Shown piece by piece: positions 46,861-57,265 of a DNA stretch of 64,000 nucleotides (position 1 is its first letter; every line of letters begins with the position of its first letter). Origin of the DNA: Chelonoidis abingdonii (taxonomy: Eukaryota; Chordata; Testudines; Testudinidae). The stretch is taken from assembly GCF_003597395.2 (NCBI RefSeq), contig NC_133782.1, forward strand, positions 7,149,255-7,213,254, written 5' to 3'. A program made the translations under genes and the position numbers. The notes beneath the pieces were generated by a model. That model saw only the letters and a list, made by a program, of their open reading frames with translations. It was not told the origin of the DNA and did no database searches.

Positions 46861-48416
46861 GTAAGTATTTTAGTTGTTGGTCTCTTGTACTGTTGAATGT
46901 GTTAAGGCATTAGCTTATCTATGGGCTGCAACATATTTTTATATAAAACAAAGCTGCTAGATATTTGCTGTTTGTATTTTTCTGATTTGTAAGTGAAGAT
47001 TTTGATCCAGAACTGAATGAGTGGAGTGTCACAATCATTAGGATATATTTTTTTTAATTTTTGAAGGACTGCAATTTATAAATCATACACATCAGGATAA
47101 GGAAAATACCCTAATAATGTGTATGCATCTGTTATTCTTTTATTTGGGTAATCAAGACACTGACTGAATTCCTGTTCTTTCATAAAGACCCTTAAAATTC
47201 TGAAATTGGCATGTCACTATTTTAAAATTGCCTTTTTCTAATAATTATCAATTATTTTATTTTTCACTGTAGGGAGTTAGTATTAGCAAACTTGTGTACC
47301 TTTACACATTCAAGCTGTACTGTGTACTTGGAGCCAATCTTTGACGTTGTGTTTTGGCTTTATTTCTTGTAGCTCTTCATACATGGAAAAGGGGGATTGA
47401 TAGACTTTATTTTTTTAAAATGGCTGTTAAAATGTATATAATTTAAAAAAAAAAAATCCTTTCAGATTGTTCTCAGTTTCTACATACAGTTGTTACGGGA
47501 ACTTTGTTTATATTAGCTAGTCTGTGTACCATTCTAAATGCAAGCAAAAAGCCTCTTAACTTGAATTTAAACTAGTTTAAACCTTTTAATGTCATAGTAA
47601 TTGACCTTTCTGCTGCTGGTGCTATTTTAATATTTGCAAGCACAAGCATCCTCCTTGACTGTCATCTGTACTTTTTCTTTTTAGCAAGTTTAAAAAAAAA
47701 AATCTTACATATTTGCTGATAGCACAGTGCAATAATTTATTTTTTGGGTGTGTGTGCATTTTAATGATTGGACAAGAATACCATTTCCTATAAATGTTGG
47801 CTAACATCAGAGCTGTTATACTGAAGCCCGCCATTAGCACGATGGTTGTAGACTTTGGAGTGATATTTTTTAATCATGGACATTTTCAGCAAAATACATG
47901 TAAATTTTAAAAAAATCTTTTTCAAATATATTCTAACAATTTTAAAATTACAGTTATCATCAATATATGTATGCAGATTTAACTTAAAATACTAAAAAGT
48001 TTTTAATATGTCATTTCCCATATGTTGATATTTAATTTTGTTTTGGGGATAAAAATTGACAAACAAAGTGACAGGTCCAACCAAATTTCAGCTGTAATCA
48101 GTTTTTGCCTTTATACGATTTTAGACGGAATTATTGTCATTTATAGTGTCTGACCATGCATTTATTCCAGACAAATAATAACAGACAAGATGGAATTGTT
48201 TAATGGGCCCAAGTTACCACATTCCAGGGCACCAGGAAGTTCTTCTGTGATAATCGTCGCCTTCTCTGATCTCCTCCTCTAGTCCTTCAGTCTCTTTTCC
48301 AGTGTTTCTCCTGTTTTGGACCATGTTCACTTGGGTCTCTTATACATTTCTATGTCATAGATTACTAAATCTTTATCCAGTTTACTTTTTAACACACAAA
48401 CCCTTTGGGTTTTAGG

Positions 48417-48762
48417 TAGGGCTGTCAATTAATTGGAGTTAATGCCTGTGGTTAACTGAAAGCAAAATGAATGCGTTAATGTTTTTTGACATGTTAATTG
48501 TAAACCTGTGGGTGTGTTGGGAGGCATCGGTGGCGGAGGGGCTGAAGCTTTAGTCCACAGCATCCTAGGGGAAAGGGGGGAGGTGCTGAAACCCAGAGCC
48601 CCAAGCCCTGACCCTAAATTTGAAAATATAGAAACCCCAAAAATATTTAAGTAAATGATACTCTGATGATGTTTAACCTGAGATTAAAACTGCAATAATT
48701 GCGCTTTTTTTTTAATCTCAAGATTAATCGCGATTAATTTTTTTAATTGTTTGACCTCTCTA
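48417..48762. mobile_element. hAT-type non-autonomous transposon with perfect 8-bp TSD
   Basis: Starts TAGGGCTGTCAATTAATTGG, ends TTAATTGTTTGACCTCTCTA (imperfect inverted ends). TSD GTTTTAGG at 48409-48416 and 48763-48770. ATTAATCGCGATTAAT words near the right end are typical of this sauropsid family. Confidence 0.85.
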
Positions 48763-49469
48763 GTTTTAGGTAACCCATACACTGTGCGTGCAGAGGCTTC
48801 AGTTACCCAGCTTCTGCATTTTTTTCTGTTGGTTTTTCAGTTACAATGTCGTGGTCGTTTTTTGTCACCCTGACGTGTGTCTTACCAGAAAAAGGGCTTC
48901 TTGTTGTCTATTTTCAGCCCTAAACTTCCTGTGCGACATGTTAATTTGGTTCTGTCAGCAATAACATCACTTTAAACAGATTAGCAAGTCTGCGTAAAAG
49001 AAGAATTGGCAAAACCACAAGTATGGCAACAGGACTTTGGCCTAAGTGTTACCTTGTTTGTACTCATTCACTATCCTTAATTACAAATCATTAAAAATAT
49101 AGCTGTCACAGCTCATAATCTTACCATTAACAATTCTTCATTTTATATTTCAGTGTTATAAATCAGTATATATGTATGTTATCCTATGCTGGCCTTTCAA
49201 TCTATTGGAAAAGTTGGGGGGAGTTATGGAAAACATCATGATTCTTTAATATTGACATTTCGTATCTTCTATAAACTTGTTTTTTTTATTCAGAGCCCAG
49301 TTTGATTTGTGAACCATGGCAAAGAAAATTCAGTAGAATTTTTCCTGCGAATACATTTTGAGGGGTGCCTCAGTTTTAGGACAGTGATATTAATTGCTTT
49401 TAATGGTACCCCCAATGTTTTGTAAAATTTAGAAATAGTTTCACAGATAATTTTAGTGTGAATAGTGAA

Positions 49470-49628
49470 CATAAGAATGGCCATACTGGGTCAGACCAAA
49501 AGTCCATCTAGCCCAGTGTCCTGTCTTCTGACTGTGGCCAAAGCCAGGTGCCCAAGAGGGAATGAACAAGTAATCATCAAGTGATCCATTCCCCATCACT
49601 CATTCCCAGCTTCTGGCAAACAGAGGTT
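49470..49628. repeat. Sauropsid LINE-like repeat (GGCCATACTGGGTCAGACC family)
   Basis: AACATAAGAATGGCCATACT, GGTCAGACCAAAAGTCCATC, GCCCAGTGTCCTGTCTTCTG through CCCAGCTTCTGGCAAACAGA, a very common turtle interspersed repeat. I cannot fix its class or strand. Confidence 0.6.
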
Positions 49629-49631
49629 AAT

Positions 49632-49703
49632 GGGTGAAATCTTGGCTCTATTGAAGTAAATGGGAGTTTTGCCATTTACTTCAGTGGGGCCAGGATTTCA
49701 CCC
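49632..49703. repeat. Foldback element with 32-bp arms
   Basis: Left arm GGGTGAAATCTTGGCTCTAT..., right arm ...GGGGCCAGGATTTCACCC; the arms pair with about five mismatches around an 8-nt centre. Related copies: 42328-42398 and a weak trace at about 50375-50450. Confidence 0.8.
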
Positions 49704-50569
49704 GCCCGCTAACTTTTATATACTATTAAATTCTGGTTCTACACTTTTCCTAAACACTCTTTTAGTTAGTCTTTACTCTAAAGGATGAGTATGCAAAAGT
49801 AACATCTTCTTACTCAACAGACCTGATCCTCATGTGCATTCAGTGTCAGATGTGTTTTTGTGTCAAAATAAATCCTGTGTAATAAGTTGCACAGGCTTCA
49901 GTGTGGGCATGATTTGAAAACAGTGGGGTTGTACTAAAAGTCTAATTTGTCATGCAAAGCTTTTAGTACTGTTGATGATGAGTGAAGAGAAACAACTCCA
50001 AATTGACTTGAGCGAAGGTAGAGTTTATAAAACAAGCATTGGGGGTGGGGGGTGGGGATTTAATTGTACACTGAACACACTTGATACAGAAATAATTGTA
50101 GGAATTAACTTGGAGCCTTACAATCACTTATTATCACTCCGCAGAGTAGAATCCTACTTCAAGGTTGAATTTCTGGAACACTGAAAAGATGTCAACAAAG
50201 ATAGTCATTACCACTTAAGAAGAGTAACATTATCAGTAGCATTTTTCATGCATTGTATTTTGAGCTGTATTCTGCAGATTGTTTATTTTAAATAATTCAA
50301 ATTCTTGTAGGAAACATTGCAGCTAATTAATACTTTAGTCAAAATGCTATGGCATTCAGGAAAGCTTGGTGGTTACACCCTGGTCCTATATCATTGAAAA
50401 AATGGATTTTTCACCACTGACTTCAGTCATGCAGGATTGGGCCTTTAATAGTTATTAGTGACACACTACAACTGGACTCGTTAGATATTTAAAATGTAAG
50501 ATGCCTCCTAGGGAGCACTTGTGTATTAATTCTTGTAATATTTTTCTCTTGCTGTGTGTGGATATATTC

Positions 50570-51335
50570 AGATGTGAACATGGGTATTTGTAGAGAATCA
50601 TTCTGAAGAACAAGGCTGAGGGGAGATACGATTGCTTTCTATAAATATATCAGAGGAATAAATACCAGGGAGGGAGAGGAATTATTTAAACTCAGTACCA
50701 GTGTGAACACAAGAACAAATGGATATAAACTGGGTATCAGGAAGCGTAGACTTGAAATTAGATGGAAGGTTTCCAACCATCAGAGGAGTGAAGTTCTGGT
50801 ACAGCCTTTCAAGGGGAGTAGTGGGGGCAAAAGACATATCTGGCTTCAAGACTAAGCTTGATAAGTTTATAGAGGGGATGGTATAATGGGATAGCCTAAT
50901 TTTGTCAATTAAATCGTCTTTGACTACTAGCGGTAAATATGCCCAATGGCTTGTGATTGGATGTTAGATGGGATGGGATCTGAGTTACTACAGAGAATTC
51001 TTTCCTGAGTGTCTGGCAGGTGAGTCTTGCCCAGGTGCTCAGGGTTTAGCTGATGGCCATATTTGGAGTCGGGAAGGAATTTTCCTCCAGGGCAGATTGG
51101 CAGAAGCCCTGGGGGGGTTTTCACCTTCCTCTGCAGCGTGGGGCATGGGTCGCTTGCTGGAAGATTCTCTGCAACTTGAAGTCTTTAAACCATAATTTGA
51201 GCACTTCAGTGGCTCAGACACAGGTTTGATACAGGAACAGATGAGTGAGATTCTGTGGCCTGCTTTGTGCAGGAGGTCAGACTAGATGATCATAATGGTC
51301 CCTTCTGACCTTAAAGTCTATGATTCTATGAATAT
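50570..51335 (+). repeat. CR1 LINE 3' region, long
   Basis: Continuous CR1 3' sequence from GAGGGGAGATACGATTGCTT, AACACAAGAACAAATGGATA and GAAGTTCTGGTACAGCCTTT to GATCATAATGGTCCCTTCTG, ending TCTATGATTCTATGAA. The open frames at 50968-51195 fall in the 3' UTR. Confidence 0.9.
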
Positions 51336-51519
51336 TTATTTCTACAAAATAAATTTAATAGTATTTGGATTTTAGATAAGCACTACTTTGTGTCTCAGTA
51401 AATCTTAATTGAAAAATTAATTGAAATTGGTCTGTGTAGCACCACTGTCATGTGGATTGAAAATTGGCTAAAATACTGTAAACAAATATTAATTATAAAC
51501 TACAGTATATTGAGTTGGG

Positions 51520-51760
51520 GAGAGCTGTCTAATGGAGTATTGCAGTATTAGGTATTAGGCCTGTTCTTATTTAACATCTTCACTAATGATCAGGAAGCTG
51601 GAACAACCAACGAGGACTGAGATATAAAAGGAAGGACTTCAGAGAGATGAGGAACTAGGACAGAAAATGACAAAATATGGCTCAGTTGGAGAACATACAA
51701 GTTAATGCAAGAGTTTGTAACATGATAGGGCAGTGAAAAAGGCCAATGCAATTTTGGATT
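51520..51760 (+). repeat. CR1 LINE reverse-transcriptase scrap
   Basis: Reads GVLQ..., then LGLVLFNIFTNDQEAG with small indels, matching the CR1 GVPQGSVLGPxLFNIFINDL motif. Broken soon after. Confidence 0.6.
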
Positions 51761-51920
51761 GCATGTGCAGAGCTAATAGTTTCTCTCTCTCTTTCTCCCC
51801 CTCCTTCACTTTGTTGTCACTGTGTGTAGAATTTTACATTGTGTGGGTGGTCACCATGTTACCCAAAACATTTTGACAAACTGAGGAGAGGCAAGAAGAA
51901 ACCAATAGAAATTAATAGTA

Positions 51921-52103
51921 CACCTCTACCCAGATATAACGTTGTCTTTGGGAGCCACTTTATAGGTGAAACCGCATTATATCGAACTTTCTTCAATCCG
52001 CCAGAGTGCGCAACTTCCCCCTTCCCTCCCCCTGAGCACTGCTTTACCGCATTATATCCAAATTTGTGTTTATATCGAGTTGTGTTATACCAGGGTAGAG
52101 GTG
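51921..52103. mobile_element. Tc1/mariner-type MITE, TSD TA
   Basis: Left end CACCTCTACCCAGATATAAC, right end GTTATACCAGGGTAGAGGTG, each next to TA (51919-51920, 52104-52105). Interior GCATTATATC words recur. Confidence 0.8.
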
Positions 52104-53780
52104 TATAGTGTGTCAGCTCAGGGTAGCTGCACTGGTATTTCCCCTCTGGCTCAGCAAGGGCACCCATCTCAGGCTTCCAGCTCCCTACCTGTTATCTCTC
52201 TTGAGTGGTGACATGTGTCCTACTCTTTTCTGACTCCAGTGTATTTCCAGGCGCACAGTCCCCTGACTATACTGTGATATCCCAGCAAAAAACTCTGCTG
52301 AAGCAGGCCTGCTTACTTTTCTTCAGAGACTAATAACCAAATAATTGCCTACAGTTATAAGGCAACACGCAGCACTTCCTATGCATGCTTGTTTTATTCT
52401 TAAGGTTAAAGGCACACAGAGAAAACCTGAAAAACAACAAATGAACCTATGGAGCTTACCTCAGAGATCACCCCAGCCCATATGTGGTCTCTGGCAGGAA
52501 AAGGCCTTCAATACCCCACTCAAGGTGTTTCCTTATGGTTTCAAATTCATCACAGCTTCAGCTCAGAACAAGCACACAGTCTTATGGGACTTCAGTAGAC
52601 CCAGTCCTTTGGGGCCCTCTGTGGACCAAGGTCCTGTCTGTTTGCTGGATCAAGAAGAAGGCCCTGAGCCTGTTTAAACCCAGTCTGTTTAACAGATAAA
52701 GAAAGGATTTTTGGATAGTCACTGGAGAATCCATTTTGATCTAGTTTATGCAAAGCCTATTTAGTGGATGGCTTCAAAAGGACTGATAACCAGAGGAATT
52801 ATATTAGCATCTCCATCCCCCTAAAGGAGTTGCATACAAGTTCATAACAACACATACACAATTGCATTTTTAATATAATGGATCCCAAAGATATTAAACC
52901 TAATTTAACAAAGTTTAATGTAATTCAGTAAAGTTTATATTATTTCCATATGGTTTGTCCAGGATATTTCCATTTTGTCACATCACTTCTCATCTTTAGG
53001 TATGAGTGCTTTGCAAAAATAGATAATTGATGTTATCCTAATTTTACAAATGGGAAAACAGAAGAAGGAAAACTTAAATTCCTTTCCTTATACCTCACAA
53101 TGATCAAATATTTGTAGGCTTTTAAGGATGTTACCTGATCTATCATATTTCTGAGGCATCTGTTATTAGTATATGTTAACACTGAGGAGGAAGAGAATTT
53201 ATTTACATGTAAAACACTATGGTGAAACTAAGAGAAAATTTAGACTTGAGTATTGGGAAATTTCTATCCTGACAGTGGGAAGTGAGTATTAGTCTGCAAT
53301 GGAGATTCCCTAGGGAAGTGGGAGTAGTCCTGTCACTTGGGACTTTTAAAAGAGACTGGATAAAACTATAGAAAAATATGCTGCAGAAAACAATTCTGCA
53401 TTATCAGGGAGACAGACTGGTTTAATGCAGTAGGTCTTTTTCATTTTAGATATCAATAACTCCAGGAGAAATAGATGTTACAGCCCGTGGTACTTTTCTG
53501 TTTAATAAATATAAATGAAATGGACCTTCTTATGGCTTATTTATATTTTAATGATTTTATAAATATTTTGGTTTCGTGGTGAATTTGCAAGCATAAACTC
53601 CCTAGGCCAGCAGAGTTGGACATGGGATAGTGTCAGTAGTTCACTCTGGAATCTGATATTGATTGAAAAATCGTGTTATGCTTTTAAGATGCACTAGTTA
53701 AATTCTGTTATGTATGTCCTCATCACCAGTTATACAGTTTTTGAGTTAAAAAGTGGAACTTGCTGTGCTTAAATCTTTAG

Positions 53781-53987
53781 GTAATGGAAGCTCCTGGTGC
53801 ATCAAAATGCATTGGTCCTGGCTGTTCTAATGTGGCTCAGCCTGATTCTGTGTACTGCAGTAACGACTGCATTCTCAAACATGCTGCAGCCACCATGAAA
53901 TTTCTCAGTGCAGGAAAAGAACCAAAGCCAAAAGAGAAGATCAAATCAAAATCTGAGAGATCCACAATTCTAAAATCTCAACTGCAG
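53781..53987 (+). CDS. DIDO1: DIDO1 coding exon 6: Cys/His cluster after the PHD finger
   Basis: Acceptor AAATCTTTAG (53771-53780), donor CTGCAG|GTAAGC; 69 codons, phase 0 at both ends, residues 558-626. It begins VMEAPGASKCIGPGCSNVAQ, matching human DIDO1 (VIEAPGASKCIGPGC). The cluster C567, C572, C583, C587 and H591 (KCIGPGC, YCSNDCILKH) looks like a small zinc-binding element typical of DIDO1/PHF3-type proteins. A lysine-rich tail (GKEPKPKEKIKSKSE) follows. It lies 6.9 kb from the previous exon across an intron carrying several CR1, hAT and Tc1-like remnants. Skipping it would keep the frame and remove the cluster. Confidence 0.93.
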
Positions 53988-54791
53988 GTAAGCTCATGTT
54001 CCTGAATAAAAAATAGCTTTGTAGCAGCATTTTTCCTGAAGCACCAATGGCTTGTTGCTGTACAGTTTTTTCAGACAGAAATATATTTAGTTTGCAAGAT
54101 TTAACGTTAGAGATTCACTCTTTTGTTTGTTTTGCCATTTTCATGACCTAAAACTACTTTAAAGAATAAGATAATTCAGTTAAATCTTAATGATAAAAAA
54201 AGAAAACAGGAAAAGGTTGTTAAAATACAATGTAGCCTCCTTTGCATAGGTGCTATTAAATTATCTACGCTTCAGTACAGCTTTTCTGAAATAATTTCCC
54301 CAGTATTGAATATTTTAAAGCTAGTTCATAGGTTAAAATTTTTAGTATTATCCTGGATTAAAAGTTTTTAGGTTTATTTTTTAATGGGGAGACAGGCTAT
54401 GCAAGGGGATGTGTGTCACATGTAAGGAAATAAAAGAGAATTTCTTAAAAGCCTTTTTAAATACATATTACTTAGCTCTCTGAAACCACGTTAACATGGG
54501 AAGTACAGCTGGATGTGCAGGTTTACATATATTTGATGATAAATACAACTGTGTTCAGTTGGCTGGCAGGATCTGCTTGTGAATAGAGACTCAACACACT
54601 CTCCTGCTAGGCTAATGCATTTCTCCTAGCTTTATAGACTTTTTGTATTTTGTATTGTAACTATGTAATCTGAAATGCATTTGTAATTATTCACTATATA
54701 CGAAGACTTATTTTGTCATTAAATACATGCAACATGATAACTCTTTCTGTCGTTACTATTATTAGTAATTACGGTTCTACTAATTACACAG

Positions 54792-55017
54792 GCAGGTACT
54801 AAGCCTTTGTCCACCCAGAAGAAACCAACTCCTGAGAAAAAAGAAATTAACATGAAGAAAAGTATGGTGACAGCCCCTAAAACTGAAGCAAACACCCAAA
54901 CAGTTACTAAAGAGCCAGCATCAGAAAACAGCACGCCATCCTGGGCAAGCGATCATAATTACAATGCAGTAAAGCCAGAAAAGACTGCTGCCATTTCATC
55001 TTCACTGTTATTCAAAT
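54792..55017 (+). CDS. DIDO1: DIDO1 coding exon 7: linker before the TFIIS-like region
   Basis: Acceptor ATTACACAG (to 54791), donor AAAT|GTATGT; 75 codons plus 1 nt, residues 627-701. It reads AGTKPLSTQKKPTPEKKEIN, then a Thr/Lys-rich low-complexity stretch, and ends STPSWASDHNYNAVKPEKTA followed by a Ser-rich run and LLFK. The SWASDHNYNAVKPEKTAA block is diagnostic of DIDO1. The split last codon (T plus two bases) fits the human LLYKS junction if the next exon starts CT. That exon, which leads to the TFIIS-like central domain, is not in the remaining 8.98 kb, so the intron extends past the window. Confidence 0.93.
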
Positions 55018-55532
55018 GTATGTATCGCATAGGGATATTCCTGAGTAATCATTTACATTTTATTTGAATACCCATCCATTCTTGGCTCTGTAAGATTAGG
55101 AAATTTGGTATCTTAGTATGACACACAAATTTTCTCTGCATCTTCAAAGATTCTCACACACTTGTATCAGGGAAATTTTATAAGGTTCATTTATAATTTT
55201 GATATCAAAGTGTACACAACTGGTTTCTGAACATAAACTTGCTGAGTAAGTTACCAAATGTTTTCCAAAGGCAATAACCATTTCTATTCTCAGAGGAGGT
55301 GAGTATTGATATACACATCTTCAAAATACTGTAAGTTACATGAGGTGCCCCTGTTATCAACAATTCACTGTACTAACTTAAATTTTATTATCATACATCT
55401 AGCCTTGGCACTTGCTTCTCAAGTTTTGCATTTGCATTGCTAGTGCCAAGATGGGATTTTTCAACAGGGTTTGTTACAGACCTTTTATATTTTATATTTT
55501 TAACTGTCAGCTATATTCAAATTCTCTGTCTT

Positions 55533-55615
55533 AGTCCTGCCATGAATGCAGGGGACTGGACGAGATGACTTCTCGAGATCCTTTCCAGATCTATGAGTCT
55601 ATGATTCTATGATTC
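55533..55615 (+). repeat. CR1 LINE 3'-end fragment
   Basis: TAGTCCTGCCATGAATGCAG, GGGACTGGACGAGATGACTT, then TCTATGATTCTATGATTCC. Confidence 0.9.
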
Positions 55616-56530
55616 CTGATGTTTTGTTGTATTTACTTTAAATATTTTAAGGATCATCTTTTACTTAAGTGAGGAAGGGGCCTTTATTTCCTTGTTATCT
55701 CTGTATTGTTCATATTTCACACATTATCCACACACAAGGAAACATCTAAATGGAAATTAGGCAGAGATTTTGCCTTACATATTATAATTTTGCAGGTACT
55801 GAATAGCATCCATAACCTCTTGTTAGCTCATATAAAGGTAAGTAAATACTGATTTGTAATGTGAAATAGATTTTGTACTTTATCAAATTTTTGATTGACT
55901 CCAGTGAAATAGTGTTGTAATGTAATAGGATTTTAAGTGAAATCATATAATTCACATTTCAAAACACATGATAAATAGATGTCTAGTGACTGATATTTTC
56001 TCAATTTGAAATCTAATGAATGCAAATGTTACTTTTTCTCCCAGCTTTTGTTAGCCATCTTTTATCGGGGTTTAATTTTTATTTTCAGAAGTAGACCTGG
56101 TTATTAAACACATGAATTATGTATTAGCTTGACAAATACACATTTAAAACAAGTGAATACTTTCCATTTTGAAATTCATCTTGAGACCTAGATTGTTCAG
56201 GTGAGAACTTTTGAACATAAAGGAAACACAAGTATTTCCCCAGAAAAATTACTTTATTATTATACACAACTTTTTAGACTTTCTCAGGAATACTGTAGTA
56301 TTTTGCATTTAAATTTAAACTTCCTGCTCTATTTTACTGCACTTCTTTTAGAAATGCAGCCTTAGTACATGGTATTTATAGTGTTCTGGAGATTACTTTT
56401 TTCTCCTACTTGATTTAAATTAGTAGTTTTTGATACTTTATATCCCGTAACAACTACAGAGTTGCATTTCTAATTACCATTGTAGGTTTCAAAAAGCAGT
56501 TTTTTTTCTGTCTAAAAAGGGGCCCGTTAC

Positions 56531-56822
56531 AAACTCTTGTCTACACTCAAAAATCTGCTTTAATGGTAATACAAATAATAATATACTACTATAATTGCAT
56601 GTGGTACAACCCGGTTAATGTAGATAAGGTTACACCAGTATAAATTTGCTTGTACCAGTGTAGATTATTTCTGTAAGGGAAAATTCTGTATTGGCATAAG
56701 GTACTTTTATTGAGGTATAACTGCATCCAGACTAGGGGTCACACCGATTTAACTGTTTTGACAGAATAGCACACCCCTAACTGAAAAGTAAATCGATACA
56801 AAATGTGTGTGTAGATCAGGCC
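56531..56822. mobile_element. Harbinger-like MITE
   Basis: Left end AAACTCTTGTCTACACTCAA, right end TGTGTGTAGATCAGGCC followed by TTA. Interior ACCAGTATAAATTTGC/TGTACCAGTG words. Left TSD unclear. Confidence 0.6.
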
Positions 56823-57159
56823 TTATTAATGAATACAAGACAATTCAGTATATAGCAGATGAAGAGTTCTTTAATCAGCCAATAGATATGGAATTTTAGA
56901 TTTCTCTAATTAAGGTAAGTTCTACAAATGTCTTGGATTCTGTTTGTACCATTACTAAACTGCCAAATATAATTTTTTTTCTGTGGAAAAGATTCTTTCA
57001 TTTTTGATTTATAAATCTGGTAGAATAATTTGTGATTGAAGTGATCCATAGTGTCTACTAAGAAACATCAATCACAGCCTCTTCTTTTAGGGAACTTCTA
57101 CAAATTGTTAAAATGTAAAAGTAAGGTAGTGTATGCTTTATTCTGTTCAGGGTATATAG

Positions 57160-57265
57160 TTTTATATATATATTTATATATGTATATTTATATTTATTTA
57201 TATATATATATATATAGTGTGTGTGTGTGTGTGTGTGTGTGGGTGTATATATATATATATATTTT
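57160..57265. repeat. (AT)n/(GT)n compound microsatellite
   Basis: TATATTTATATATGTATATT-type sequence with an internal pure GT run at about 57217-57240, then AT again. Confidence 0.9.

Larger units (their letters stand above)
46861..53780 (+). other. DIDO1: DIDO1 intron between coding exons 5 and 6
   Basis: Intron of 6.9 kb with a hAT element, a LINE-like repeat, a foldback element, a long CR1 3' end, a CR1 RT scrap and a Tc1-like MITE, listed separately. 46861-48400 and 52900-53770 are AT-rich with only weak SINE-like traces. 52110-52860 may be an old LTR scrap, but I could not assign it. Confidence 0.8.

Noticed and set aside
52345..52699. 110-codon frame in the intron before coding exon 6
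   Set aside because: Overlaps a second frame, has no recognisable domain and lies in probable LTR-derived sequence.
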